A DNA stretch of 64,000 bases from Segnochrobactrum spirostomi (GCF_009600605.1 NZ_VWNA01000001.1:3582501-3646500), one strand, 5' to 3'; counted from the stretch's first letter, positions 26,516 through 36,398 are shown. Notes: a model not told the origin generated them from the letters alone. A program made the numbers and translations.

Positions 26516-26990
26516 CGGCCCCGCTTTCGACATGACGACGCTCGGGGCGGGGGCCTCGCTCGGCCAACCGCCCTTGCGCAAGGCCTGCGTGATCCGCGCC
26601 GACCTCGGCCCGGCACGCGAATTCGCGACCACCCAGGGCATCGTGCGGGCGATGTTTCCGATCGTCGGCGGCGAAGCGCGGGGCGACGGCTGGAGCGGCC
26701 GGATCCTGCCGGGCGGCGCCGACTTCGCGGTGCGCCTGCCCGACGGGGCCTACGCCGTCGAGGCGCGCTATTGCCTGGAGCTCGAGGACGGCACGCCGGT
26801 GATGGTGACGAACGCCGGCCGGATGGTGCCGCAGGCGGACGGCCGCTATCTCGGCCGCACCCGCGCTCTCTTGGAGGTACCCGACGGCCCCCACCGCCAC
26901 CTCGGCGACGCCGTCTATTTCGGCACCGCCCTCGCCGAAACCGACGATGCCGACCACGTCTATATCGAATTGTGGGAAGCGGTGATCTAG
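26505..26990 (+). CDS. DUF3237 family protein
   Basis: 161 residues. The DUF3237 pattern is visible: ATTQGIVRAMFPIVGGEARG, then GWSGRILPGGADFAVRLPDG, then the family-like AVEARYCLELEDGTPVMVTNAG. The fold is a small beta-barrel of unknown function. It overlaps the amidohydrolase gene by 11 bp (ATG at 26505), so the two are made together. Members of this family often sit beside catabolic enzymes. A role in binding or processing the amidohydrolase substrate is possible but not shown. Confidence 0.82.
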   Translation: MKPDGPAFDMTTLGAGASLGQPPLRKACVIRADLGPAREFATTQGIVRAMFPIVGGEARGDGWSGRILPGGADFAVRLPDGAYAVEARYCLELEDGTPVMVTNAGRMVPQADGRYLGRTRALLEVPDGPHRHLGDAVYFGTALAETDDADHVYIELWEAVI

Positions 26991-27080
26991 GCCGGCGCGC
27001 GAACCAACGACGCTGCGGATGGTGAGTTCGCGACTTCAGGCGCTGGCGCCCAGAGACAGCGCGCCGCGGCTGACAATGAA

Positions 27081-27114
27081 AAAGGGCCTGCCGCAGCGCT
27101 GCGGCAGGCCCTTT
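27081..27114. terminator. Perfect 17-bp palindromic terminator
   Basis: The arms AAAGGGCCTGCCGCAGC and its exact complement run without a break over 34 bp, preceded by AATGAA and ending CTTT. It lies 90 bp after the DUF3237 stop and 118 bp before the end of the opposing nrdJ gene. It is therefore placed to stop transcription from both sides. Confidence 0.8.
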
Positions 27115-27144
27115 CCGTTTGGGCCCACCCCCGTCCCTAGGGGT

Positions 27145-27204
27145 GAGCGAACTTTGCGTGACGTTCGAGCGAACTTTCGTGGCGTTGAGCGAAAATGAAT
27201 GACG
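27145..27204. repeat. Three degenerate tandem GAGCGAACTTT units downstream of nrdJ
   Basis: GAGCGAACTTT begins at 27145 and 27167, each followed by a CGT(G)-containing tail, and a degenerate third unit GAGCGAAAATGAATGACG begins at 27187, giving a period of 20-22 bp. Directly after it, the 8-bp palindrome GACGCGTC occurs twice (from about 27200 and 27213). The block lies between the terminator and the nrdJ stop. No function is recognised. Confidence 0.6.
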
Positions 27205-27231
27205 CGTCAGGTTGACGCGTCGTCTTCCGGC

Positions 27232-30200
27232 TCAGCTGCAGCCGCTCGTGGAGCCGCAGGTGTCGCACTTCAGGCAGGTGCCGTTGCGCACCATCGTGAA
27301 GTTGCCGCACTCCGAGCAGGATTCGCCCTCGTAGCCCTTGAGGCGGGCCAGCGCCGCGCGCTCGGCGGCGTCGGTCCGGGCCGAGGCGGCCGCGGTCGCG
27401 ACGGCCACGGGGGCCGCTTCGGGTGCGGTCTCCAACGCGCGCTGGAACAGCGTCGCGGTCGCCGCGGCCTGGGCGCGGGCCGGGGCGGCGTGGATCGCCG
27501 TCACGTTCGCCGTGCCCGTCGCCCGCGGGGCGGGGCCGCCGGCGCCGGCCGGCTCCATCACCCGGAAGCGCTCGGTGCGGCCGCGCACCAGACCCTTCGA
27601 GACGACCTGCTCCGGTCCGCGCGGCGCCTTGCCCTCGTCGACGCCGGCGCCCATCGACATCGAATCGATGTCTTCGGGCGAGACGTGGCCGAGTTCGTGG
27701 CGCTGCAGGTAGGAGATCGCGAGCTCGCGGAAGATGTAGTCGAGGATCGAGGTCGCGTTCTTGATCGCCTCGTTGCCTTGCACGAAGCCCGCCGGTTCGA
27801 AGCGGGTGAAGGTGAAGGCGTCGACATATTCGTCGAGCGGCACGCCATATTGCAGGCCGAGCGAGATCGCGATGGCGAAATTGTTCATCAGCGAGCGGAA
27901 GGCGGCGCCTTCCTTGTGCATGTCGATGAAGATCTCGCCGAGGCGGCCGTCGTCATATTCGCCGGTACGCAGGTAGACCTTGTGGCCGCCGACGATCGCC
28001 TTCTGGGTGTAGCCCTTGCGGCGGCCCGGCAGCTTCTCGCGCCGCCGCACCTCGCGCTCGATGATCCGCTCGACGATGCGCTCGGCCGCGATGGTCGCGG
28101 CCGCGGTCGCCGGGGCGGCGGCGATCGCCTCCACGGTGTCCTCGGCTTCGTCCTCGTCGTCGGCGAGAAGCTGGCTGTTGAGCGGCTGCGACAGCTTCGA
28201 GCCGTCGCGATAGAGGGCGTTCGCCTTCAGCGCGAGGCGCCAGGACAGCCGGTAGGCGTTCTTGCAATCCTCGACGGTGGCGTCGTTCGGCATGTTGATG
28301 GTCTTGGAGATCGCGCCCGAGATGAAGGGCTGCGCCGCCGCCATCATGTAGATGTGGCTCTCGACCGAGAGGAAGCGCTTGCCGAGCCGGCCGCACGGGT
28401 TGGCGCAGTCGAACACCGGCAGGTGCTCGGCCTTGAGGCCGGGCGCGCCTTCGAGCGTCATGGCGCCCGAGCACCACACGTTCGCCGCGTCGATGTCGGC
28501 CTTCGAGAAGCCGAGGCGGGCGAGCAGGTCGAAGCCCTGATCGTCGAGCTCGGCCTTGGCGATGCCGAGCGTGCCGGTGAGGAAGTCCTCGCCGAGCGTC
28601 CACTTGGTGAAGGCGAACTTGATGTCGAAGGCGCTCTTCAGCGCCGCCTCGAGCTTCTCGAGCACGGCGTCGGTGAAGCCCTTGGCCTTCAGGGCCTCGT
28701 GGCCGATCGCCGGGGCGCCGACGAGCGAGCCGTGACCCACGGCGTAATCGATGATCGCCTGGATTTCGGCCTCGCCGTAGCCGAGCGCGCGCAGCGCCTC
28801 CGGCACGGCGCGGTTGATGATCTTGAAGTAGCCGCCGCCGGCGAGCTTCTTGAACTTCACCAGGGCGAAGTCGGGCTCGATGCCGGTGGTGTCGCAATCC
28901 ATCACGAGGCCGATCGTGCCGGTCGGCGCGATGACAGACACCTGGGCGTTGCGGTAGCCGTAGATCTCGCCCCATTCGAGGGCGCGATCCCAGGCCGCCA
29001 CCGCATGGGCGGCGAGCGCCTTGTCGGCCACGTTGGCGTGGTCGAGCGGCACCGGCGCGATGGCGAGCGCCTCGTAGCCGGCGGCCTCGCCCTTGGCGGC
29101 GCGGCGATGGTTGCGCATGACGCGCAGCATCGGCTCGCGGTTCGCCTCGAAGCCCGGGAAGGGGCCGAGCTCGCGGGCCATCTCGGCCGAGGTGGCGTAG
29201 GCGACGCCGGTCATGATGGCGGTCAGCGCGCCGCAGATCGCGCGGCCCTCGGCGCTGTCGTAGGGGATGCCCGACGACATCAGGAGGCCGCCGATGTTGG
29301 CGTAGCCGAGCCCGAGGGTGCGGTACTGGTAGGAGAGCTCGGCGATGCGGCGCGACGGGAACTGCGCCATCAGAACCGAGATCTCGAGCACGACCGTCCA
29401 CAGCCGCACCGCATGCTCGTAGGCCTCGACGTCGAACGAGCGGTCGGGGCGGCGGAACTGCAGCAGGTTGATCGAGGCGAGGTTACAGGCCGTGTCGTCC
29501 AGGAACATATATTCCGAGCACGGATTGGACGCGCGGATCTCGCCGGCGGCCGGGCAGGTGTGCCAGTCGTTGATCGTGGTGTGGAACTGGATGCCCGGAT
29601 CGGCCGAGGCCCAGGCGGCATAGCCGATCTGGTCCCACAGCTCGCGCGCCTTGATGGTCTTGGCGACCTTGCCGTCGGTGCGGCGGATCAGCGCCCAATC
29701 GCCGTCGGTCTCGACCGCGTTCAGGAAGGCGTCGGTGACGCGCACCGAGTTGTTGGAGTTCTGGCCCGAAACCGTCAGATAGGCCTCGGAATCCCAGTCG
29801 GTGTCGAAGATCGGGAACTCGATCTCGGTGTAGCCCTGCTTGGCGAACTGGATGACGCGGCGGATATAATTCTCCGGCACCAGCGCCTTCTTGGCGGCGC
29901 GGATCTCGCGCTTCAGGACCGGGTTCTTCTCCGGATCGAAGCACGATTCGCCGGGGCCGTCGCAGTTCACGCAGGCCTTCATCACCGCCTTCATGTGGCG
30001 GGCGACGGTCTTGGAGCCGGTGACGAGCGCGGCGACCTTCTGCTCCTCGCGAACCTTCCAGCCGACATAGGCCTCGATGTCCGGGTGGTCGACGTCGACC
30101 ACCACCATCTTGGCGGCGCGGCGGGTGGTGCCGCCCGACTTGATGGCACCGGCGGCGCGGTCGCCGATCTTGAGGAAGCTCATCAGGCCGGACGACTTGC

Positions 30201-30945
30201 CGCCGCCCGACAGCTTCTCGCCTTCGCCGCGCAGCGCGGAGAAGTTGGAGCCGGTGCCGGAGCCGTACTTGAACAGGCGCGCCTCGCGCACCCACAGGTC
30301 CATGATCCCGTTCTCGTTGACGAGATCGTCGTTGACCGACTGGATGAAGCAGGCGTGGGGCTGCGGGTGCTCGTAGGCCGTCTCGGAGGCTTTGAGCTCG
30401 CCGGTCTTGTGGTTCACATAATAGTGGCCCTGGCTGGGGCCATCGATGCCGTAGGCCCAGTGCAGGCCGGTGTTGAACCATTGCGGCGAGTTCGGCGCGA
30501 CCTTCTGGGTCGCGAGCATGAAGCGCAGCTCGTCATAGAACGCCTGGGCGTCGGCCTCGGCGTCGAAATAGCCGCCCTTCCAGCCCCAATAGGTCCAGGT
30601 GCCGGCGAGACGGTCGAACACCTGGCGGGAATCGGTCTCGCCGGTGAAGCGCTCGCCCGTCGGCAGCGCCTCGAGCGCGGCCTCGTCGGCAGCCGAACGC
30701 CACAGGAACTCGGGGACGCCGCGCTCCTTCACCCTCTTCAGGCGGGCCGGCACGCCCGCCTTGCGGAAGTACTTCTGGGCGAGCACGTCGGAGGCGACCT
30801 GGCTCCAGGTGGTGGGCACGTCGATGCCCTCCAGGCGGAACACCACGGAGCCGTCCGGGTTGCGGATCTCGCTGATCACCTTCCGGAATTCGATGCCGTC
30901 GTAGGCCGACTTGCCGTCGCTCGTATAGCGTCGCTCGAACCGCAT
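27232..30945 (-). CDS. nrdJ: Vitamin B12-dependent (class II) ribonucleoside-diphosphate reductase
   Basis: A 1237-residue enzyme that makes deoxyribonucleotides using adenosylcobalamin, oxygen-independently. Family motifs include [51 protein letters not shown] (near residue 472), [20 protein letters not shown] and [15 protein letters not shown]. The C-terminus carries a zinc-ribbon-like cysteine cluster ([22 protein letters not shown]) and the redox tail of the long NrdJ subtype. The stretch [20 protein letters not shown] near 990 is a low-complexity linker typical of this length class. The ATG at 30945 opens [11 protein letters not shown]. An NrdR box lies upstream. It stands alone as a single-gene unit. 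Confidence 0.97.
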   Translation of the reverse strand: MRFERRYTSDGKSAYDGIEFRKVISEIRNPDGSVVFRLEGIDVPTTWSQVASDVLAQKYFRKAGVPARLKRVKERGVPEFLWRSAADEAALEALPTGERFTGETDSRQVFDRLAGTWTYWGWKGGYFDAEADAQAFYDELRFMLATQKVAPNSPQWFNTGLHWAYGIDGPSQGHYYVNHKTGELKASETAYEHPQPHACFIQSVNDDLVNENGIMDLWVREARLFKYGSGTGSNFSALRGEGEKLSGGGKSSGLMSFLKIGDRAAGAIKSGGTTRRAAKMVVVDVDHPDIEAYVGWKVREEQKVAALVTGSKTVARHMKAVMKACVNCDGPGESCFDPEKNPVLKREIRAAKKALVPENYIRRVIQFAKQGYTEIEFPIFDTDWDSEAYLTVSGQNSNNSVRVTDAFLNAVETDGDWALIRRTDGKVAKTIKARELWDQIGYAAWASADPGIQFHTTINDWHTCPAAGEIRASNPCSEYMFLDDTACNLASINLLQFRRPDRSFDVEAYEHAVRLWTVVLEISVLMAQFPSRRIAELSYQYRTLGLGYANIGGLLMSSGIPYDSAEGRAICGALTAIMTGVAYATSAEMARELGPFPGFEANREPMLRVMRNHRRAAKGEAAGYEALAIAPVPLDHANVADKALAAHAVAAWDRALEWGEIYGYRNAQVSVIAPTGTIGLVMDCDTTGIEPDFALVKFKKLAGGGYFKIINRAVPEALRALGYGEAEIQAIIDYAVGHGSLVGAPAIGHEALKAKGFTDAVLEKLEAALKSAFDIKFAFTKWTLGEDFLTGTLGIAKAELDDQGFDLLARLGFSKADIDAANVWCSGAMTLEGAPGLKAEHLPVFDCANPCGRLGKRFLSVESHIYMMAAAQPFISGAISKTINMPNDATVEDCKNAYRLSWRLALKANALYRDGSKLSQPLNSQLLADDEDEAEDTVEAIAAAPATAAATIAAERIVERIIEREVRRREKLPGRRKGYTQKAIVGGHKVYLRTGEYDDGRLGEIFIDMHKEGAAFRSLMNNFAIAISLGLQYGVPLDEYVDAFTFTRFEPAGFVQGNEAIKNATSILDYIFRELAISYLQRHELGHVSPEDIDSMSMGAGVDEGKAPRGPEQVVSKGLVRGRTERFRVMEPAGAGGPAPRATGTANVTAIHAAPARAQAAATATLFQRALETAPEAAPVAVATAAASARTDAAERAALARLKGYEGESCSECGNFTMVRNGTCLKCDTCGSTSGCS

Positions 30946-31539
30946 AATCGTGGTCTCCGATCATCCCGCGGGGGATGGAAAATCAGGGTGCGGACGGCCT
31001 GCCGCCCGCGTCGCGTCCGCTCCGACACGACTCGCGGCTCGAGTCGTATCTAGTAGGTGAGGGTGCCTTGAGGCACTAAATATAGTGTTTACGAGCCGCC
31101 TTTGGGAGGGGCGCCGTGGGAGCGGCGACCGGCTTCCGGATACGACTCAGCGACCGCGCGCATCGAGTGTGACACGAACGGCGAACGCACGAGAGCAAGG
31201 TGAACTGGGCGCGCTGGGGCCGGGGCCGGCACGGCGCGTCTGTGTGAGGGGGAGACTAGGGAGAGTCGTCCCGGGTCGTCAAGGTCTAGCGGCTCGGCTC
31301 AGCGCCGCTCCCTATATATTGTAGTGCGCAGCCGGTACGCTTTTGCACGCTATCCCCAATGCGGCGACAAGATCGCCCGTTCGGGACGGTCTTCCCTTGA
31401 CAGTGACCGCGCTTGCGAGTCGCCCGTGTCGGCCCCCATGAACGCGATCCGAAGCTGGACAGGGCGCGGGCCGGGTGGCATGGTCCGACCGACTTGACCC
31501 GGGCGCCCTCCCGCGCCCGAAACATCGGATCCGGTGGCG
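30946..31539. other. 594-bp intergenic region between nrdJ and the NDUFA12 gene
   Basis: This is a divergent region. Near nrdJ it holds the 8-bp stem ACGACTCG/CGAGTCGT (31027-31047, 5-nt loop), the inverted repeat GTGCC-TTGA-GGCAC (31063-31076) and the NrdR box (31073-31088). The middle (about 31100-31300) shows no feature I can support. From 31280 an imperfect stem AGCGGC/GCCGCT and the AT-rich TATATATTGTA follow, and TTGACA at 31397 is a possible -35 box for the NDUFA12 gene without a good -10. No B12-riboswitch-like conserved core was recognised. Confidence 0.5.
31073..31088 (-). promoter_or_regulatory. NrdR box upstream of nrdJ
   Basis: On the minus strand the 16-mer ACACTATATTTAGTGC matches the published NrdR consensus ACACWATATATWGTGT at 14 positions. 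NrdR is the ATP/dATP-sensing repressor of ribonucleotide reductase genes. The box lies 128 bp upstream of the nrdJ ATG. I see only one clear box; the usual second copy about three helical turns away is not evident. The nrdR gene itself is not in the window. Confidence 0.8.
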
Positions 31540-31952
31540 ATGAAGGCCTTTCTCCTCCATCTCTTCACATGGTGGAACGACTACACGTTCGGCACCAAGT
31601 TCTTCACCAAGCGCTTCGGCGAGCGCGTGGGCGAGGATGAGTACGGCAACGTCTATTATCGCTTCCGCGGCGGCGCCATCAATCCCGACATGGGCTTCGA
31701 GCGGCGCTGGGTTGTCTATAACGGCGTCGTCGAGGCGAGCCGCATTCCCCCGGCTGGTGGGGCTGGATGCATCACCGCGTCGACACCCCGCCGAGCCAGG
31801 CGGCCTACACGCCGCGCGAATGGCAGAAGCCGCATCGCGACAACAAGACCGGAACCGCCGAGGCCTATCGCCCGGCCGGCTCCATCCTGCGCGAGGCGCC
31901 GCACCGTCCCCCTGCGACCGGCGATTATCAGGCCTGGACGCCCGGCGGCTGA
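31540..31952 (+). pseudogene. NDUFA12-family NADH:ubiquinone oxidoreductase subunit, frameshifted
   Basis: The N-terminal half ([20 protein letters not shown], then [20 protein letters not shown] and [20 protein letters not shown]) is in one frame. The C-terminal half ([20 protein letters not shown], then [15 protein letters not shown] and [12 protein letters not shown]) is in the next. Together they make a full-length accessory complex I subunit of about 137 residues. One base is missing at the C5 run 31747-31751, where ATTCCCCCGGC should read with six C or three G. Restoring one base gives an unbroken gene. The start is ATG 31540 (GTG 31534 also possible). This may be a sequencing error or a true lesion. 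Truncated at the frameshift, the protein would lose its conserved C-terminal half. Confidence 0.88.
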
Positions 31953-31983
31953 CGGGCGGAGGTCCTCTTTCGGCATCGATCGA

Positions 31984-32010
31984 GACCGCGGCCCGCGCCG
32001 CGGTCTTTTT
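31984..32010 (+). terminator. Rho-independent terminator after NDUFA12 gene
   Basis: The stem GACCGCGGC (31984-31992) and GCCGCGGTC (31997-32005) closes a 4-nt loop and is followed at once by TTTTTGTTT. This is a textbook intrinsic terminator 32 bp after the NDUFA12 stop codon. Confidence 0.92.
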
Positions 32011-32182
32011 GTTTGGGCGGGGAGGGTGGCGGCCGCCGACTCATTGCCGCGGCCACGATCTCGACCGCGCCGCCGTCTCCGGGCTGCTCGCCGCTTTCCG
32101 CACCGTCCGGAAATGCCATGCCTTGTTTGGGCCAGCGGACGCGCCTAGCCTGCGCAGCGTTGCCCTTTTCGAGCCCGCGACG

Positions 32183-33358
32183 ATGACCTTCACTTTCACG
32201 CCCAATCCCGTCTTCTCCGGCCTGCCGACGACCATCTTCGAGGAGATGTCGCAACTCGCCCGTCACCATCAGGCGATCAATCTCGGCCAGGGCTTTCCGG
32301 ACGATCCAGGTCCCGAGGACGTGCGGCGCAAGGCGGCCGAGGCGGTGATCGACGGCAACAACCAATATCCCTCGATGATGGGAACGCCGGAGCTGCGCGC
32401 CGCCATCGCCGCGCATTATGGCCGGCACCACGGCGTCGCCCTCGATCCCGACAAGGAGGTGCTTGTCACCTCCGGCGCGACCGAAGCGCTCGCCGCTTCG
32501 ATTCTCGGGCTCGTCTCGCCGGGCGACGAGGTCGTGGTCTTCGAACCCGCCTATGACGCGTACCTGCCGCTGATCCGTCAGGCCGGCGGTGTCCCCCGCA
32601 TCGTCCGCCTGACCCCGCCGCACTGGCGGTTCGACGAGGCGTTGCTCGAGGCGGCGATCGGGCCGAAGACGCGGGTCGTCATCATCAACAACCCGATCAA
32701 CCCGGCGGGCGCGGTGTGGCCGCGGGAGGATCTCGATCTGCTCGCCCGCGTCATCGCGCCGACGTCGGCGGTGGTGGTCGCCGACGAGGTCTGGGAGCAC
32801 GTCGTGTTCGACGGTCACGCCCACGTGCCCGTCCTCGCCGTCGAGGGCTTGCGCGAGCGGTCGGTGAAGATCGGTTCGGCCGGCAAGATCTTCGCCCTCA
32901 CGGGCTGGAAGGTCGGTCTCGTGGCCGCCGCGCCGCCGCTTTTGCGCGCGGTCGCCAAGACGCACCAATTTCTCGCCTTCACGACGGCACCCAATCTCCA
33001 GGCCGCCGTCGCCTACGGTCTCGGCAAGGACGATGCCTACTTCGCCGGGATGCGGGCGCGGCTTCAGGCGCAGCGGGATTATTTCTCGAAGGGGCTCGTG
33101 GACGCCGGGTTCAGCGTGCTGCCGAGCCAGGGCACCTATTTCGTCTGCGTCGATCTCGCGCCGCTCGGGCTCGCCGACGATGCCGCCTTCTGCCGCCGTC
33201 TCGTCGCGGAAGCCCGGGTCGCGGCGGTGCCGGTCTCGGCCTTCTATTCGGTGAACGCGGTGACGACCGTCGCCCGCTTCTGCTTCGCCAAGAACGAAGC
33301 GACGCTCGACGAGGCCATCGCGCGGCTCTCCAAGGCGGTGAGCTTGCTCGCCGCCTGA
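32183..33358 (+). CDS. PLP-dependent class I/II aminotransferase
   Basis: 391 residues of aspartate-aminotransferase fold. INLGQGFPDDPGPEDV and NNQYPSMMGTPELRAAIAAH open the family pattern. VTSGATEALAASIL binds the cofactor phosphate, NNPINPAGAVWPREDL holds the conserved Asn, VVVADEVWEHVVF the Asp, and SAGKIFALTGWKVG the Schiff-base Lys. The set resembles methionine or kynurenine-type aminotransferases (YbdL-like). I chose the ATG at 32183 (MTFTFTPNP); upstream frame to 31637 crosses the NDUFA12 gene and a terminator. It stands alone between two terminated units. The amino-donor is not predictable. Confidence 0.9.
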   Translation: MTFTFTPNPVFSGLPTTIFEEMSQLARHHQAINLGQGFPDDPGPEDVRRKAAEAVIDGNNQYPSMMGTPELRAAIAAHYGRHHGVALDPDKEVLVTSGATEALAASILGLVSPGDEVVVFEPAYDAYLPLIRQAGGVPRIVRLTPPHWRFDEALLEAAIGPKTRVVIINNPINPAGAVWPREDLDLLARVIAPTSAVVVADEVWEHVVFDGHAHVPVLAVEGLRERSVKIGSAGKIFALTGWKVGLVAAAPPLLRAVAKTHQFLAFTTAPNLQAAVAYGLGKDDAYFAGMRARLQAQRDYFSKGLVDAGFSVLPSQGTYFVCVDLAPLGLADDAAFCRRLVAEARVAAVPVSAFYSVNAVTTVARFCFAKNEATLDEAIARLSKAVSLLAA

Positions 33359-33454
33359 GGCGAAAGGCACCGCCGGTATTGTTCACGTTCGCGAGATCAG
33401 GTTCGCACAAGCACGCGCCTGTAGACGGGGGAGAACCGACTTCCTCCGTTTCGG

Positions 33455-35557
33455 ATGGCTGGGATGCGCATCTCGATCAAGACGACCCTCGTCGCGCTGT
33501 TTTGTGTGATCAGCTTCATCGTCGCCGTGCTGTGTGTGGCGGCCCTTGCAAGCGCATACAGGACCTATGAAGCGTCCCGGCAGGTCACGCGGCTCGCAAG
33601 CATCGATAAGAGCCTCTACGAGGCGTTGGCGAATTTCCGCTTCGAGCGCAGCGAGACGCGGATGTCCCTGTCGCTCGCGAGCGACAAGAATCAGAGCAAT
33701 GTCGAGCGCATGACGACCCGCCGTGCCACGGTGGTCGCCGCGATGGACGCGCTTGCCGCGGGGCTCGCCGTTCAGCCGGGCGGCCGCTTCGACGGGGCGT
33801 TCAAGAAGCTCGCCGACCAATATGAGACGATCAAGTCGATCCGGGCGCTCTCCGATCAGGACCTTGCCAAATCGCTCGATCAGCGCACCAAGGATCTCGG
33901 CAAGCGGATGATGGACGAGGGCGGCAAGCTCCTCGACGACCTCGAGGCGCTCACGGCCCTGGTCGAGGCGGAGATCCGAGCCTATGACCCAACCTTGTCC
34001 CAGCTTCTGCTGGCGCGCGGCATGGCATGGTCGGCCCGCACCTTCGCCGGGGTGAGCACGCTGGTCTTCAACAACGTCCTCATGGAACAGCGGGTCGCGA
34101 CGCCCGATGAGATCAAGTCGATCCTGACCAACGATGCCCGCGCCGCACTGGCTTGGTCTGTGACTTACGAAATCGCGCTCGCGCCGAATTCGCCGCAGGC
34201 ACTGCGCGACACGGCCGCCAAGGCCCAGCAGGATTATTTCGGCGGCAGCTTCAAAGCCCTCCGCGACAAGGTCACCCAGGAGCTTGTGAGCGGTGGTCAG
34301 TCCACCACCTCGTTTGCCGATTGGCGCAAGGCGGTCGACCCGGCCATCTCCACGATTGCGGCGACTGCCGGTGCGGCGGTCGAAGGCCTTACGGCGGCGT
34401 CGATCACGTCCGAAGCCGCTGCGCGGCAGACCGCACTCATCTACGGCTTCGTGCTGCTGCTGTCTCTGGTGCTTGCGGTGGTCGGTCTCGTGGTGGTGAT
34501 CGGGCGGGTGGCGCGCCCGCTGTCGCGCCTCACGGCGGCGATGCAGCAGGTTGCTGGCGGTGATCTGAACGTCGAGATTCCCGGTACCGCTCGCCAAGAC
34601 GAAGTGGGCTTGATGGCGAAGGCGCTGATGGTGTTCAAGCACAGCCTGGAGCGCAACGCCGAGATGGAGCGCGCTGCGGACGAGGCGCGCCGGGCCGCCG
34701 AAATTCAGCGCCGCGACGCCATGCTCGATCTCGCCAACCGCTTCGAAAGCGCAGTCGGCAGCATCGTCGGTGGCGTCTCGGACGCCTCCGACGATTTGCT
34801 CAAAACGGCCCAGCGCATGACCGCTGCGGCGCGCAAGACGTCGAATCAATCGACGACGGTCGCGGCCGCCGCCGAGGAGGCCGCGACGAACGTCGTGGTC
34901 GTCGCCTCTTCTGCCGAGGAACTCGGCGCTTCCGTCGACGAGATCGCGCGACAGGTCGAGCAATCGGCCGCTATGTCCACCGAAGCGGTGCGTGAGGCGG
35001 AGCGGACCGGCGCGGTCATCCGCGAGCTGTCGCAGGCTGCGGCGCGGATCGGCGACTTCATCGGCCTCATCTCCAACATCGCCTCGCAGACCAACCTTCT
35101 CGCTCTCAACGCCACGATCGAGGCGGCACGGGCGGGCGATGCCGGTAGGGGCTTCTCGGTGGTCGCGTCCGAGGTGAAGGAGCTCGCCAGCCAGACCGCG
35201 AAGGCGACCGACGAGATCGAAAGCCAGATCAGCGCGATCCAGGCGACCACCGAGCAGGCCGTGAAGGTCATCGAGGGCGTGAGCGCGCAGATCCGCCGCA
35301 TGAACGACGTCGCGACCGGGATTTCGGCCGCCGTCGAGCAGCAGGGCATCGCGACGAAGGAGATCGTGCGCAGCGTCGATCAGGCGGCGACCGGCACCAG
35401 CTCGGTCACGACCAACATCTCGGACGTGGCGAAGACCGCCGACGAGACCGGTGAGGCGGCGAGCCTCGTGCTGGTCGCCTCGACTGACCTGAGCGCCCAG
35501 GCGACGCAGCTCCGCCAGGAGATGCAGACCTTCCTCGCGACAGTGCGCGCGGCCTGA
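33455..35557 (+). CDS. Methyl-accepting chemotaxis protein with long helical periplasmic domain
   Basis: 700 residues. A first membrane helix lies at about 8-32, a periplasmic domain of about 290 residues rich in helix-forming sequence (possibly a helical bimodular sensor), a second helix at about 325-351, then HAMP. The signalling tip is [20 protein letters not shown] near residue 545. The C-terminus ends FLATVRAA without a CheR tether pentapeptide. The last 250 residues closely resemble the chemoreceptor at 1340-3532, including [20 protein letters not shown] versus [16 protein letters not shown]. An ATG at 33464 (MRISIKTTL) is an equally good start. No che genes are nearby. Confidence 0.92.
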   Translation: MAGMRISIKTTLVALFCVISFIVAVLCVAALASAYRTYEASRQVTRLASIDKSLYEALANFRFERSETRMSLSLASDKNQSNVERMTTRRATVVAAMDALAAGLAVQPGGRFDGAFKKLADQYETIKSIRALSDQDLAKSLDQRTKDLGKRMMDEGGKLLDDLEALTALVEAEIRAYDPTLSQLLLARGMAWSARTFAGVSTLVFNNVLMEQRVATPDEIKSILTNDARAALAWSVTYEIALAPNSPQALRDTAAKAQQDYFGGSFKALRDKVTQELVSGGQSTTSFADWRKAVDPAISTIAATAGAAVEGLTAASITSEAAARQTALIYGFVLLLSLVLAVVGLVVVIGRVARPLSRLTAAMQQVAGGDLNVEIPGTARQDEVGLMAKALMVFKHSLERNAEMERAADEARRAAEIQRRDAMLDLANRFESAVGSIVGGVSDASDDLLKTAQRMTAAARKTSNQSTTVAAAAEEAATNVVVVASSAEELGASVDEIARQVEQSAAMSTEAVREAERTGAVIRELSQAAARIGDFIGLISNIASQTNLLALNATIEAARAGDAGRGFSVVASEVKELASQTAKATDEIESQISAIQATTEQAVKVIEGVSAQIRRMNDVATGISAAVEQQGIATKEIVRSVDQAATGTSSVTTNISDVAKTADETGEAASLVLVASTDLSAQATQLRQEMQTFLATVRAA

Positions 35558-35590
35558 TCCGCTTTCCGAACGGTCCGCCTCCCAAACGAA

Positions 35591-35620
35591 AACGCCTCGG
35601 CCCGATCAGGCCGAGGCGTT
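35591..35620 (+). terminator. Terminator after second chemoreceptor
   Basis: Perfect 12-bp arms AACGCCTCGGCC and GGCCGAGGCGTT enclose a 6-nt loop, 33 bp after the stop. A-rich sequence precedes it and CGTGCTTTG follows. It also lies just before the 3' end of the small minus-strand gene, so it may act for both. Confidence 0.8.
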
Positions 35621-35658
35621 CGTGCTTTGTCGAGGTTCGGCGGACGCCGGTGGCCGGC

Positions 35659-35868
35659 TCAGGCCGCGGCACGCAGCTTCGGCGTGCCGCCGTGGCGGGC
35701 GAGACGGCGCGCCGCGCGCTCGGCCGCGACCGCGTCCGGGAAGGTCGCCCCCTCAAGCGGGGCGAACTTGGCGCCGACGGCGTGGAAGGCGAATTCCGAT
35801 CCGGTGCGGATCAGGATCCCGGCGGGATTGTCGTCGATCTCGACGAGGTAGTGATTAAACCGACTCAT
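35659..35868 (-). CDS. Small conserved-looking hypothetical protein (69 aa)
   Basis: A 69-residue open frame starting MSRFNHYLVEIDDNPAGIL with AGGAG well placed upstream of the ATG. The remainder is a compact mixed sequence: a short N-terminal strand-rich half (IRTGSEFAFHAVGAKFAPL) then an Ala/Arg-rich helix (PDAVAAERAARRLARHGG). No signal peptide or membrane segment is seen. I do not recognise the family. The opposite strand also stays open, but only this strand has a good ribosome site. Confidence 0.6.
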   Translation of the reverse strand: MSRFNHYLVEIDDNPAGILIRTGSEFAFHAVGAKFAPLEGATFPDAVAAERAARRLARHGGTPKLRAAA

Positions 35869-36398
35869 GAACTACTCCTGCGTCGCGCGGCCTAAACGCC
35901 GGCGATCGGCTTCGGGTTCCGGATTGTCAGAAGGAAGCGGGGGCGAGGCCGTCAGCGCGCGTGCCGACAGGTGCCACGACACCCTTGCCCGAAGGTCCCG
36001 CGCATTCGGCCGGGCGACCCGGCCTGCCGCGCGGCAGGAGAGAGGACGGGGAGGGAACGGTTCTCGGTCATCGGCGGTCTCCTCGGGGACCGTGCCGCTC
36101 GGGGCCCCGGGGGGCTGCCTCGCGGCGCTTTTAGCGTTTGGTGACGCGGCGCAAGCTGCGGAAGTCAAATCACCGCGGTCCCGGCACATCCGGCACATCG
36201 TCATTAGAGCCCTTTAGGGCCGTCCTTTCGAAGCATCGGGTTGCTTTTTTCAGGCGCGCCGGGACAAGGCGCACTCCCGCACAGGTCGAAAGCGGATCGC
36301 TTCGCCAGCCGCGCGACAAAGGCCCGAAAACGAGCCGTCCCAAAAAAGAAGGCCCCGCCGAAGCGGGGCCGTCCGGTTTCGAATGCGGTCGCTGCCGA
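35869..36398. other. 530-bp intergenic region upstream of the BMP operon end
   Basis: Between the small minus-strand gene and the 3' end of the BMP-binding protein gene I see no supported gene. A minus-strand frame of 110 codons (36204-35872) has no recognisable motif and a proline/arginine-rich composition typical of GC shadow. The region contains several short GC palindromes (for example CGGTCTCCTCGGGGACCG near 36072) and, at its right end, the terminator at 36341-36370. Confidence 0.5.
36341..36370 (-). terminator. Intrinsic terminator of the BMP nucleoside operon
   Basis: On the minus strand, GGCCCCGC-TTCG-GCGGGGCC (36370-36351) is followed by TTCTTTTTTG (36350-36341). An 8-bp GC stem with UUCG loop and a U-tract is a strong intrinsic terminator, 29 bp after the binding-protein stop. 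Confidence 0.9.

Noticed and set aside
24164-26641. Long minus-strand open frame opposite TetR and amidohydrolase
   Set aside because: It spans two real plus-strand genes and has no recognisable motif.
27145-27220. Possible miniature CRISPR array
   Set aside because: Units are only 20-22 bp in total without spacer-repeat alternation, and no cas genes are present.
27199-31053. Very long plus-strand open frame (over 1200 codons) opposite nrdJ
   Set aside because: It is the antisense of a clear NrdJ gene in GC-rich DNA; its product is Gly/Arg/Val/Ala-biased with no domain.
30946-31530. Possible cobalamin riboswitch upstream of B12-dependent nrdJ
   Set aside because: No B12-box-like core or conserved multi-stem layout was seen; the NrdR box explains the control better.
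35872-36204. 110-codon minus-strand frame as a gene
   Set aside because: No ribosome site, proline/arginine-rich composition and no recognisable motif.
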